Shown here piece after piece: positions 10,606-20,224 of a DNA stretch of 64,000 nt. How positions within the stretch are numbered: the first letter of the stretch is position 1; every line of letters starts with the position of its first letter. This DNA is from Nematopogon swammerdamellus (lineage: Eukaryota; Arthropoda; Insecta; Lepidoptera; Adelidae): contig OX336355.1 in the NCBI GenBank assembly GCA_946902875.1, positions 19,439,347 through 19,503,346 on the forward strand. The letters are read 5' to 3'. The translations under genes were made by a program, and so were the position numbers. Under the pieces are notes generated by a model, which saw nothing but the letters and a program-made list of their open reading frames with translations, was not told the origin of the DNA and searched no databases.

Positions 10606-11028
10606 TAAAAAAACCCGACTGCGTAAAAAATTAACTTTAAATAAAAACTGAAAAGAAAAAAACAAGTCCAGTAGTCTAGAATTCTGTTAAGTAATATTGA
10701 ATAACTACACCATTGAAATAGTTTCATGATCGATACACATATATAAAACCAATAATAAACTCTAAATGCGGAACATAGCGTCTTTAACAGTCGGGACCCA
10801 TTATAATTTTCCCAATAATTTTCCCAATAATGGGTCCCGACTGTTAAAGTCGCTATGTTCCGCATTTAGAGTTTATTATTTGTTTTATATGTGTGTATCG
10901 ATCATGAAACTATTTCAATGGTGTAGTTATTCAATATTACTTAACAGAATTCTAGACTACTGGACTTGTTTTTTTCTTTTCAGTTTTTATTTAAAGTTAA
11001 TTTTTTACGCAGTCGGGTTTTTTTTTAT
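10606..11028. mobile_element. 423-bp near-perfect palindromic element
   Basis: The left arm starts 'aaaaacccgactgcgtaaaa' and the right arm ends with its complement 'ttttacgcagtcgggttttt'. The arms are about 200 bp with few mismatches; the turn is at 10805-10826 ('ttttcccaataattttccc'). Both arms contain the same small reading frame in mirror image, which explains the apparent open frames here. No transposase: a foldback MITE or a recent inverted duplication. Confidence 0.8.
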
Positions 11029-11650
11029 AGATATTAATTAGATATCAATATTTAAGCAGTATAGCATATCCATACTCGATAATATATCAGCGGAAAAAAT
11101 ATCGACATAAACCGAAATTTTAGTGGTCCATATCATATATCATATAGTATATTCGATATATCGTAGGTACCCTACTTGTACGAGCGGGACAAAGTAGCGA
11201 TAACCCCTTGCCCCACATTGTTAATCTTAAGCTATTCCCAATAACGTGAAAGTACCCGGAATCGATAGTTTTAGCAAGCAATTAGCAGCAATCACGGTGC
11301 ATGTAGTGTAGTGAGTGAGCGACACTACTCGAGTAGAGATACGATCCATCAACCCAAGTTACCGCAATGAGAAGAAAACGTTTGGTGCTCGTTGCCTCAT
11401 CCCCTCAACTAACTCCTTTAATCCAACACAAATGTAAAGAATGTCTCACTGGTGGCATTAAACCCTCATATTGTGTTCCAGGTTTTTATTTGAATTGCTA
11501 TCATTCATAGCTGATAGAAAGGAGGTTGGATAGACAATAAGGGGCACTCTGTGCGAGAATACGTGTGCGGTGTAGTGTAGCCAAATTCCTACCGATAAAT
11601 CAACTCACATCAATGTGCACTTAAGTGTTTCGCGGCCACTCAGCCATCGC
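11029..11650. other. no recognised feature
   Basis: Includes an AT-rich run with repeated 'atatcatata' near 11085-11165. Nothing coding is recognised. Confidence 0.4.
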
Positions 11651-11918
11651 ATGTCGACATATACAGTCAATGAGAGCGCGAAGATGTTGACAACCTCTCT
11701 GGCGACCTTGCTCCGCCGTTTCATAGGCAACGAAGCGACGACGACGTATGCTTGGACAGTGAACAGCTGTACGTACCAGATGAAACTAAATTATATATTG
11801 TGTATGATTAACCTTTTGGCGTTGCAGGCAAAGTCACGTCAACAACGACGAACTATTGGCCCTGCTGCTGAGTAGGTCACTGGACCGAGACAACAGGAAA
11901 CGAAGAAACAAAAGTTGA
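11651..11918 (+). CDS. possible small two-exon reading frame, unrecognised
   Basis: An ATG at 11651 opens 40 codons (MSTYTVNESAKM onward) to a candidate donor AC|gtacc at 11773. A 55-bp intron ends 'tttggcgttgcag' at 11827. Splicing restores a frame of 29 further codons (QSHVNNDELLALLLSRS, then a basic C-terminus with RKRRNKS) and TGA at 11916-11918; total 70 residues. The intron size is normal for insects and the second part looks protein-like, but I recognise no family and see no signal peptide. It could be chance. Confidence 0.22.
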
Positions 11919-12102
11919 ACCCAGCACACTGCAGCACCATCCATCATTCGACCACTCCCGCCTCCACAAAGCAACTGGGACACGAATTCTCCACCCCAAG
12001 CTATGTATGTAGGTACCTAGCTAGCCACTGACTGAATGACTGACCTAATTTACTTGTCGCTTTCTGAACTGTCCCCTGCGGTGTCGCACACAACCGAAGC
12101 CT

Positions 12103-12427
12103 GGGGGCTTATTCCGAATGCTAACGCCTAATCGATCTCGCTTAGGCGAGAGCGAATATCGCTTAGCTCCTCTTTTGTATGACAATTCGTATTTCGTACG
12201 CACGCAAACTAATACGCAACGACATGAGAGTGTCGAGATATCGTCCGTGACGAGAGACGTCTGGCGGGAGGGTCTTGGCTGCCGCCGAGTCGGTATCGAC
12301 GCTCGCTCTCTCGGCGATCGACGATACGTCATAGTGGCGTTCTTTTCATACGAAAGAGGAGCTAAGCGATATTCGCTCTCGCCTAAGCGAGATCGATTAG
12401 GCGTTAGCATTCGGAATAAGGCCCCTG
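12103..12427. mobile_element. MITE with ~80-bp inverted repeats
   Basis: The left end 'gggggcttattccgaatgc' mirrors the right 'gcattcggaataaggcccc'. The arms continue through 'taacgcctaatcgatctcgc' and 'cgagagcgaatatcgcttag' for about 80 bp. The ends recall PIF/Harbinger elements (G-run followed by CTTATTC), but I cannot confirm a 3-bp target duplication. The two overlapping open frames on opposite strands are products of the arms. Confidence 0.75.
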
Positions 12428-12559
12428 AGTAAAAAATAATATTAAATATTGTTATTTAATGTTTTAATAAATAATTCTAATTTAGATTTAATTTATTTTA
12501 TATACATATAGTTTCAATAATATTAAATATAAACAAACCCAGATTGCTCTAAGCTGGAC

Positions 12560-13628
12560 GCACTGGTTGCAGAACGTATGACGATGCAGAGTAACATGTT
12601 CGTTCAATGGATCAATAACTCAATCAATATAAACGATCTACTGTCCTTGGGCATGATACACAGCTATGCAGACGACAGCACGGAGCACGAGGGCTATGTT
12701 AAGGACTGGAAGAGTAGAGATTCGCGGCACAGGGAGGCTCAACGTTCAGTTGTTGATAAGGTCGATGACGTTCTCGGTAAAATAGCTCTATGAGGCCAGG
12801 AGAACCTTGTCGCCTTCAACGTTAGCAAGACTCAGTGCTGCGCATTATCTGCTAAGGTCGATCCCTTTCCTTTCCAAGCTAGTTTCCAAGGCAGCGTCGT
12901 ATCTGTCTCGGAACACCTGGACCTCCTGGGCACCACTATTTCCAAAGACGTGGGTTTCCGGCAACTAATCTTGTCTAAGGCCAAACCTGCATCCAGAAAA
13001 TTGGGAGTACTTTTCCGCAATCGGCGGTTCTTCTCACCGGCACACTATTCCTGCTGTACAAGACGCAGATTAGGCCGGTGATGGAGTACTGCAGTCACAT
13101 CTGGGAGGGTAGTCCAATTGCTAGCATCCTTGGACTCGATACAGCGCCGAGCCATCCGTCTTGTTGGTGACCCAAAACTTACAGATGGGCTGGAGTCCCT
13201 GAGTCACAGACGATTTGTGGGTTCGCTTAGTCTGTTTTACAGATACTATCACGGACGCTGCTCTGCGGAACTAGCATCCCTTATTCCCTGCCACCCGTCC
13301 TATCTCCGCATGACTCGTCGCAGAGAGACTCAGCACCCTTTTGTTGTTGACATTGGGCTTTTGAGAACCCATCGGTTTTCTAAATCGTTTCTTTGTCGCA
13401 CCGCTACAGTATGGAACTGTCTTCCGGCGAGTGTATTTCCTGAATGCTTTAACCTGGGTGTCTTCAAACGTCGTATTAACGGGCTAGACAGCCTAGCAAC
13501 AGTCCGCAAATCTGCTGGCATGGCACCTAACTGAGCGTGGTTTCGCGAGGAGAGGTGATTTTGGCTCTGTTGACTGCACCATTGGTCTCTCGGCAAAGCC
13601 ACGCATGCTGGTTCACATAAAAAAAAAA
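12560..13628 (+). mobile_element. non-LTR retrotransposon (jockey/CR1-type) reverse transcriptase remnant
   Basis: Starting near 12578 the frame contains INDLLSLGMIHSYADDST, the YADD active-site block of reverse transcriptase. Two frame breaks follow (near 12790 and 13030), with recognisable pieces between them: ENLVAFNVSKTQCCALS, HLDLLGTTISKDVGFR and KPASRKLGVLFRNRRFF. From 13118 to 13534 the C-terminal block is open: LDSIQRRAIRLVGDP, SLSLFYRYYHGRCSAEL, TATVWNCLPASVFPE. The 3' end 'ctggttcacataaaaaaaa' (13628) is A-rich. 5'-truncated and inactive; related 3' UTR pieces are at 23830-23889 and 25538-25760. Confidence 0.75.
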
Positions 13629-13635
13629 CATTCTA

Positions 13636-14220
13636 CGAGGGCTGTCTTTTGAGTCATGTCGTTTAAAAAACGCGCAAACAATTTAAAGCTGAAATAACAT
13701 TTAGGTATTGTCTTTCAAAGAACTCACCGCGATATTTGATACTTTTCCATTTGCTCGAACCAGTTTTGTAAACACACATTCCACTCAGAATTTGGGGTTG
13801 CCAAAATGGCCGATTTGTATGCTTCAACCCTCAGAGTACCGACGGCTTCGTTTCTTCCGGTGTGCGGAAACGTCGGCCACGAAGACATTGCTTGATTTTT
13901 GGAAAGCTGAAGATATCATTAGGGCTCAAGTCAGGACGACTGTACGGCGGCGGATGGTCCAGAATTTCTACATTTTTCCCATTTAAAAACGCAATTGTTT
14001 GCCGAGAGGTGTGCGAGCTTGCGTTGTCATGGTGCAGTATCATACGGCGTCTTGAGTTGTTTTTCCGGAATCCAGTGATAACTTGTGGCAAGCAGACTGT
14101 GGTATACCAGTCAGCGGATACCATCTAACACGAGCTGTGTTTTGGTCATCGCTAAACAAACGCCCGTCCAAAGAGAGATTCACTTTTTTACATAGAATTC
14201 TTCATTCAAGATTTTTTGAA
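13636..14220 (-). mobile_element. mariner element, decayed, 3' half
   Basis: On the minus strand 14124-13831 encodes ADWYTTVCLPQV, RRMILHHDNASSHT (second catalytic Asp) and PDLSPND (third Asp), then FPKIKQCLRGRRF. The spacing between the two acids is 36 residues, not the usual 34, because of extra residues around PPPYSR. Upstream coding is broken (LNEEFYVKK recognisable near 14200). The 3' terminal repeat 'cgagggctgtctttt' follows a TA at 13634-13635 and matches the mirrored end of the copy at 17300-17960. The 5' end is not identified. Confidence 0.7.
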
Positions 14221-14639
14221 TTATTTCCCCGCGCGTGGCGGGTAGCGCGCGTCGCTCTCCCTTCTTCTGTGAGTGGAATTATTGCTTCCAAGAATTATTG
14301 CGACCGCGCGCTGAACAAATGAACATTTTACAAACATTTGTACTTTGTTTGCGGAATTTTCAAATGGTTTTAGTTTTCGGACCGACAGATACACACAGGC
14401 AAAGCCTTCAAACATAATATAACAAAAAGGGCGACCCACAATCGTGGAAGGATCCCAAAGGGCTGCTACGTTTTTTGGCTACGCGCTCGGCTGACTACAG
14501 TGAGCCCATAGCCGGGTTACTTACTGAGCACACAGGCCCGGGTCACGTGCGTTCAAATGCCACTCTTTTATAGAAAGCGCGACATGTGGCGCTCAAGCAG
14601 CCATAAGGTGTCTAGCGACGCCAAAGATAATAGAAGTTA
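14221..14639. other. no recognised feature
   Basis: Open frames of 60-79 codons occur on both strands at 14221-14439 but match nothing I know. The segment may include the missing 5' part of the mariner at 13636, too decayed to read. Confidence 0.35.
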
Positions 14640-14880
14640 GTTATTAATAGGTGTTCTGTGAACGACGCCCATGGACATTCGTTAGTATGCGGCGGTTGCG
14701 AATGGCATGCCGGCCTAACAGGTGCCTTTTCACGCCCCTCGTGAAGGAACCGAGACTGTACTTGGGGCGAAATATATGGGCAGGGAGATAGTTCTAGACT
14801 CTACCAATTCTGTAGTGGAAAGATCAGCAGAATCGATCAGTACGCATCAAGTAGCTTTGAACCAGACCAGTCTGTGGGGG
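14640..14880 (+). repeat. interspersed repeat ('cgtgaaggaacccgag' type), copy 1
   Basis: The phrase 'cacgcccctcgtgaagga' followed by 'gagactgtacttgggg' and 'atatatgggcagggagata' recurs in reverse at 26395-26620 and forward at 40534-40624. A preceding 'gacgcccatggacatt' also matches the first of these. Likely the 3' end of a LINE; no coding is recognised. Confidence 0.6.
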
Positions 14881-14943
14881 GCGCGCGGGCGCAGGCTGTG
14901 TGGCCCGATCGTTGTTCTGTGGTACGCATCCTTGGTAGATTCC

Positions 14944-15032
14944 GTCCCACGTAAGAAGTCCCGCGGCAATAAGTGGAAGTGTAAAGTCCGTCTCACTTCC
15001 ACTGATTGCCGCGGGACTTCTTTCGTGAGACG
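14944..15032. repeat. hairpin with 28-bp stem
   Basis: 'aagaagtcccgcggcaat' (14953) is mirrored by 'attgccgcgggacttctt' (to 15022), and 'agtggaagtg' by 'cacttccact' inside it, leaving a 12-base loop. The outer flanks 'gtcccacg' and 'cgtgagac' extend the pairing imperfectly. GC-rich and stable as RNA or cruciform. Confidence 0.8.
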
Positions 15033-16328
15033 AAGGTATGATACCAACATAACGGCGAAGGGAACTTTTAGATGAAACGCTCTTTAAGTGCAGCGCGGAG
15101 GGAAATACCTGTATCCATCGATGCCTGTATCGATGAAACGTGTCATCTCTTTGCGATGATGGCACACGGCGACGCGACGCGACGTCCTTGCCCAGATATT
15201 ATTTTGCCATTGACACTAATACCATATTTCTGATGAATAGATCTAAATTAATTTAATAATTTGCACAAATGTTTTTATACCCAAATGTGGTTGAAGATTG
15301 AGTTTTGTTTTAGAATTGCAAATATTAACATTGCGACAAGCAGCAAGGTGGAACGAGCAGAACAAGCATACTCACATTCAATTAAACACAATACCTACGT
15401 ACATAGGTATTTAATGTACCTCAATTATATTATATTATATGTTTAATTAAAATAGGTGCATGTGTTGTCCGAGCACCGCAAGAGGCACGTTAAAACCAGG
15501 GCACATGCCCCGCCTGAATATACACCTTGTTTCTCTTTTGCTCTCAACAACAAACATGCCGCCGTCCTACTTGCTCTTGTAATATTGTGACGCTCAATGT
15601 CGTGCCATTTGTAAACACCGAATGTCGTGTAGACAACGTATCTAAATCTAGCCCTTACATACCACACCACACGCTGTATCCCGACAATCGCGGTAAGCAG
15701 AGTAGTCGATGTTGCGCTGCAAGTACTCTTGTAGATGTACAGCAGGTAGATGTGATTTTAAACATGTAATAGCATTGATATACAGTACATCCATATATTA
15801 TATGCAAATTTAATATACTAGAACAGTTTTCTTTCACATAACTATAACTGAATTATGATTGGATCACACGCCTGCCGCGCCGCTCATACCACACAATAAT
15901 TCCCTTCTCAACGTTGCCAGCCCTATATCTCTCTTCTGTGCTGTGACCTTGCGTTAGGTAGGGTCAAACAACATACAAGAGTACCATATTATTATTAGTT
16001 ATTTATTACAATGTGATTTTAATATTCCTTTACTAAATACATTTTTCGTCGGAAGTTTCTACTTAATATTGTGCGGTCACCCTATTTTACAGCAGGTAGG
16101 GCGACGATGCTTCTTACCGTAAAGCCGAGGACACGGCGACAAGGGCACCGCGAGCGAACCCACAACCTCGTTTGTTGCTAGCGTTGTTGCAATCACCATT
16201 GCAAATTACCCAACCTAACCTTCCAAATCTTACAACATTTATGTACGAGTATTAATTGATAAATTACGAATATTAGGTATGTACCTTGTATTATTTATTA
16301 GATTTTTTTTTTTCATTTAAAAGCATTA
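15033..16328. other. no gene; small repeat fragment
   Basis: Positions about 15660-15745 ('cacgctgtatcccgacaat' onward) match, in the same orientation, part of the repeat at 29246-29325 and, in reverse, 18780-18810. I see no other feature. Confidence 0.4.
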
Positions 16329-16540
16329 TGGGTCAGCTCACACCGAGACGCGATGCGACGCGACGAAGCAATGCACTTTTCAAGATGCAATATAGAACTA
16401 CTTTACTACACAAAAAGGTACAAATTTTAGTGAGAGCGCGAAAGCGAATTAGATACGTGCACGTTAAGTCACGCGTTTCGCGTCTCGCTCGTCACGTGCG
16501 TCGCATCCCCTCTCGGTGTGAATAATTGGCCCTAAGGTAT
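16329..16540. mobile_element. ~210-bp MITE
   Basis: The left end 'gggtcagctcacaccgag' plus 'gatgcgacgcgac' is mirrored by 'gcgtcgcatcccctctc' and 'ggtgtgaataattggccct'. The repeat arms are about 35 bp with small differences. No coding. Confidence 0.55.
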
Positions 16541-16639
16541 TTGTAGTGGACCAGATTTGACCTTGCCTATCGTCGGCGCCGGGGCGGCGCGGGCGGGTCC
16601 CTAAAGATGTTTTTACGATAATAGAGCGAAAAAAAAACT

Positions 16640-16830
16640 TCAAAAAGAAAACACAAAACAGTTTCTTGTATGGGGTTCCTCTTTAATTTTTTACTTTTTT
16701 TAATATTGTTAGAATATAATAAATAAGACACTCTGTGAAAATTTCAACCAGCTACTTATTACGGTTCAAAAGATACAGCCCTTTAAAGGTAGGACAGACA
16801 GACAGACGGACGGCAGCGTTGTTGGTTTAG
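16640..16830 (+). repeat. interspersed repeat of the 'gacagacggacgg' type
   Basis: Contains 'ctctgtgaaaatttcaacc', 'acggttcaaaagatacagcc' and 'gacagacagacggacggc' in the order seen in a very common lepidopteran repeat. Further fragments lie at 23530-23780 (reverse), 47690-47820, 58740-58960 and 59745-59870. Confidence 0.6.
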
Positions 16831-17299
16831 TAAAATTAGCGGTTCGTTCTGTGGTCGCGTCGCGTCTCGGCGAGCCGGTGCCCATTGGTGGTGTCCCGCC
16901 CGAGACACGTGTAGCTCGTGGTCACCCGAGCCGCCCGCCGCCGCGGCGCTGCACCCGCACCCGCCAGCCAGCACACTGGTGGGCGGGTCTCACGTGTAGT
17001 GTAGTGTAATTAATTACTCAATTAGTTAATCACAATAAACACGTTCAAATTATTTACTAAACCACTTTACTTTCGGTTGCTAGATCATTCATTTCATTAC
17101 GACTGTGTAGATAGATACTCGTAGATATTCATCGTTGCAATTGTAACTATACGCAGGCAGTCTTTTAATTCATGTTATAACCTCCCGTGATTGTTAAAAA
17201 ATAAACTTGTAGCAATTTAAACGATTTTAATTTAGAAGGCGAAAATAAAAGAACGGTTTCTGATCGACCGAGCCGTTTTATTACAACGTCTAGTCAAAG

Positions 17300-17960
17300 T
17301 TGATAAGTCTATTGTGAAAATGGAGATGTCTAATGAAAATTTACGCGCGATAATTTTCTATCACTTTCGATGAGAATTAACGCGATTTCAATGCATCGAG
17401 GAGCCAACACTAAAAACAATATTGCATGAAGAGATCCGCGTAAAAAAGTTACATAGTACGTACACCATCTACATAGCTCGTGTTAGATAGTGTCCTAAAA
17501 CTTAGCAGCGATTCGGCCGAGGAGAGTCAAAACACTTTTATGACATTATCAGTAGTGACTTGGATTTACGCTTATGTATGATCCAGATTCTAATCAGCAT
17601 TCAGCAGTCGACCGTCTGGGTCTTCCAAGATGAGCCAAAACCAACCAAAGTCATTCGCTCATGGAGCACTTCAAAGAAAATGATGCCTCGTTCGTGGCAA
17701 GACGGTCACGTTGCCACCATCGTGCTTGAGCATCGCAAGACAGTTAACTGGTGACTGGTATACCTCAGTCTGCTTGCCACAAGTTGAATTTCGGAAAAAC
17801 AACTCAAGACGCCGTATGATACTTCACCGTGACAACGCAAGCTCGCACTAAATGGGCAAAATGTGGAAATGGTCGCCTTTTCCCTGCGTTGTTCCGGTCA
17901 CTTGTCATCTTTTAATTGTATAAGGGTTTTTAAATGACACGACTTAAAAGGCAGCCCTTG
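17300..17960 (+). mobile_element. mariner element, decayed, internally deleted
   Basis: An ATG at 17320 opens MEMSNENLRAIIFYHFR, the mariner N-terminus, followed by a stop. Pieces of the rest follow in order in different frames: EEPTLKTILHEEIRVKKLHS (near 17400), then QQSTVWVFQDEPKPTKVIRS and GHVATIVLEHRKTVN (17590-17750), then MILHRDNASSH-like sequence near 17820. The 3' end 'gacttaaaaggcagccctt' (to 17960) next to TA mirrors the terminus of the copy at 13636. Multiple stops and deletions: dead copy. Confidence 0.7.
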
Positions 17961-18480
17961 TATAACATAGTATAACTGGACCTACAGATTTGGAATTGAT
18001 ACAAGTTGAGCGATGTATGCAATGCACTCAAAATTGTAAGTAGCCGATGAAGCCGGCTCAAATGGAAAAGAAGTTAAGTGACAAAATCAATTCGCATCAT
18101 AACTCGTGCAGTCAGCTCGCACAATACATCTATTAGCACAGTTCCCACGCCTCGCCCGCCAGCCCGAGCGACTAGCGAGACCACTCGAGATTACTCGAGC
18201 TCACAGCTGAGCAGCACAGAACAGAAGCCCCGTAGCCACCGACGTAGCGCGGCGCGGTGGTGGGGGGGGGGGGGCGACAGATTTAAACTCTTGAGCTTCC
18301 AACTCAAGACACTTGCCCGCTAACAAATGGGTTGTTTGTTTAACTTACCGTGTTATTATGCCCCCACCCAACATTACGTCTAAAACAATGTGAACCCTTT
18401 ACAGATCACACAAATTGTAGTTCACCGCATCACATCGGCCTTCTGTTCTCTACATTTCAATAATATAGAACATTGGTATC
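17961..18480. other. no recognised feature; G-run
   Basis: A G homopolymer of about a dozen bases (interrupted start) lies at 18258-18275. No coding or repeat family is recognised. Confidence 0.4.
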
Positions 18481-18489
18481 AGATGAATG

Positions 18490-18870
18490 AATGTACCGTG
18501 TGGGGCAGGTATCTACTTCAAAAAGCCCCACTACATCTCTCTCACGCGTTCATATCGTAAAAGGCGACTAAGGATAAGGACAAGATGCCGTGCATAAGGG
18601 CGACAGGTTAGCCACCTCTCACCTTGGCACGGTCCTTCCACCGAGTCACGCAGCAGGTGGGTCTGCGTGTCTTATTGCTGCTTGATAGTTATCTTGTCCG
18701 AATACTTTGCGTAACGTGGTGGTTGGTCGGTGTTGTGCTGCGATTGACCAAGAGTCCTTGCAGCACAAAACCGATTACTCTGCTTACCTCGATTGTCGGA
18801 ATACAGCGTGTGGTATGTATGAATGGTATCAGATTTTATTTGAATTTTATCAGATTATTTGAATTTGCCT
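18490..18870 (+). repeat. interspersed repeat ('tcgtaaaaggcgac' family), longest copy
   Basis: Contains 'catatcgtaaaaggcgact', 'gataaggacaagatgccg', 'ggtccttccaccgagtca' and 'ccttgcagcacaaaaccg'. The first half matches 296-490 and 40772-40900; the second half matches 39785-39925. The copy at 40772 carries a target duplication, so the family retrotransposes; probably the tail of a LINE. Confidence 0.6.
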
Positions 18871-19040
18871 AGACCCGAGCATTGTATCCCAGCACCGGTT
18901 GCCAGGCACGGCAGCAACCTACGTGGACAGGCGGGCGGGCGAGGCGACGCGTAGCGCAACTTTCTACGATTCGGTGCCGTTTCAATTATCCGGTCAGACG
19001 ACGTCATCGCGTGTTCATATCTACCTTTTTTCATCCTAAC
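18871..19040. other. no recognised feature
   Basis: Short GC-richer stretch (about 18920-18960) without reading frame or repeat identity. Confidence 0.3.
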
Positions 19041-19668
19041 AGATGAATAAAAACAGTAGTTCTCGTCGGGAGAGACATTTTCGCGTGGGAGAAGTAGTAT
19101 GGGTGGTGGATGGGTTAAGAAATAGTATTAAGGTTAAAGCTGTAGTAACTGAAATATTACGTATTCAGTAATGATAAAAGCTAACGATAAGATTGTTAAA
19201 AAAGCACAAGGATCAAGTGTAGGAGTCGGGCTCTCCAACAAAAGAAGCCGTTAGGACATCGGCATCGACGCCTCTGCTAGCGACGCCTGAGGTATCGCGG
19301 TTGACCTCCCTCGCCCGTGGCGGGCGTCGCGGCGGTCCGGCGCTAGTCGCAGGTGGGATCCCCTGCGGTCGCATTGGCGCCCCCTGCAGTCGCATTGGCG
19401 CCCCCTGCGGTCGCATTGGCGCGGCTGCACCCTGGAGAGGTGGGAGGGACATCGCCTTCGCCGTTCGGGGAGGCTGAGTGAGGCTTGACCCGATGTTTAA
19501 CCAGAAGACGATAAGTCCTCCCCTCTGCCGCAGCAGAGAATGGGGAGACATCGCGTCATGTGAATATTCATCATACACCATTCGGGCGTCAATTGAGACA
19601 AGGAAAACGCATTAATTATATATGGTAAGGTTTTATTAAAAGAGTGTGTCGTAATTAAGAGGGAGGGA
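19041..19668 (+). mobile_element. Ty3/gypsy integrase C-terminal remnant and 3' pol tail
   Basis: 19041-19169 reads RRERHFRVGEVVWVVDGLR followed by KVKAVVTEIL, the SH3-like C-terminal domain that ends gypsy integrases (pattern F-x-VGD-x-VWV). It then runs into stops. A GC-rich triplicated segment follows (19370-19430, 'gcggtcgcattggcgcccc' three times). A purine tract 'gagggaggga' ends at 19668 directly before a TG, the expected polypurine primer next to a 3' LTR. No other part of the element is present. Confidence 0.55.
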
Positions 19669-20224
19669 TGTTAGATATGCAAACTTACTATAGCTAGATC
19701 GTACGTAGTGAGTGGGGCTGCGTAGGTAGACGCAGCCTGGCAGTTTGAGAATAGAACTACTTAAAGACGGATGTGCCGCGTTTGAGCTTACCTCCGCACC
19801 CCGCACCCGCATACATAACAGAAAGCAAGTATGGGCTGGCTGGGCCGAGTGACCAAAGCAACAGTCAAATCCACCTAATCGTCTTCTATTCTTCTGTCGT
19901 CTTCCTTATCTTGGCTGCACGTCCGCGCAGTCCGCGTGCATACGAGTAACAGCCCGCACCGAGCGAGGATGTCGATTGTCGAGCGCGACGACTATGCTGG
20001 GCGATCCAGCGAAAGTTGTCTCAATGAATAAATGTCAGCTAGGTACTAAAACGGCAATACCACCCGTGAGGGACTTATGTAGAGATGCATTATGTTCTAC
20101 TTTGTTCGGCTAGTACCTTCGTCTCGTCTCAGCTGAGTACTCACATTGAGCTCTGTTTGAGATTACAAGTTTGAGGTCGCGATCTTTCAAGCAGCAGTGA
20201 GCAGTTGATCGTTCTGGAAACTAC
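19669..20224 (+). mobile_element. probable 3' LTR of the gypsy remnant
   Basis: Starts TGTTAGATATGC right after the polypurine tract and plausibly ends in 'ggaaactaca' near 20224, giving about 556 bp. An AATAAA lies near 20028 within it. The right border is uncertain because no second LTR or target duplication is visible in the window. Confidence 0.4.

Noticed and set aside
10569..11041. Two nearly identical hydrophobic proteins on opposite strands
   Set aside because: They are the two arms of the palindrome at 10606-11028.
12045..12432. Two similar proteins of 121 and 104 residues on opposite strands
   Set aside because: Both are translations of the inverted-repeat arms of the MITE at 12103, so they mirror each other.
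19213..19581. Proline-rich protein of 122 residues on the minus strand
   Set aside because: The frame is the reverse of a GC-rich triplicated segment within a gypsy remnant; the repeated APMRPQG text comes from the DNA repeat.
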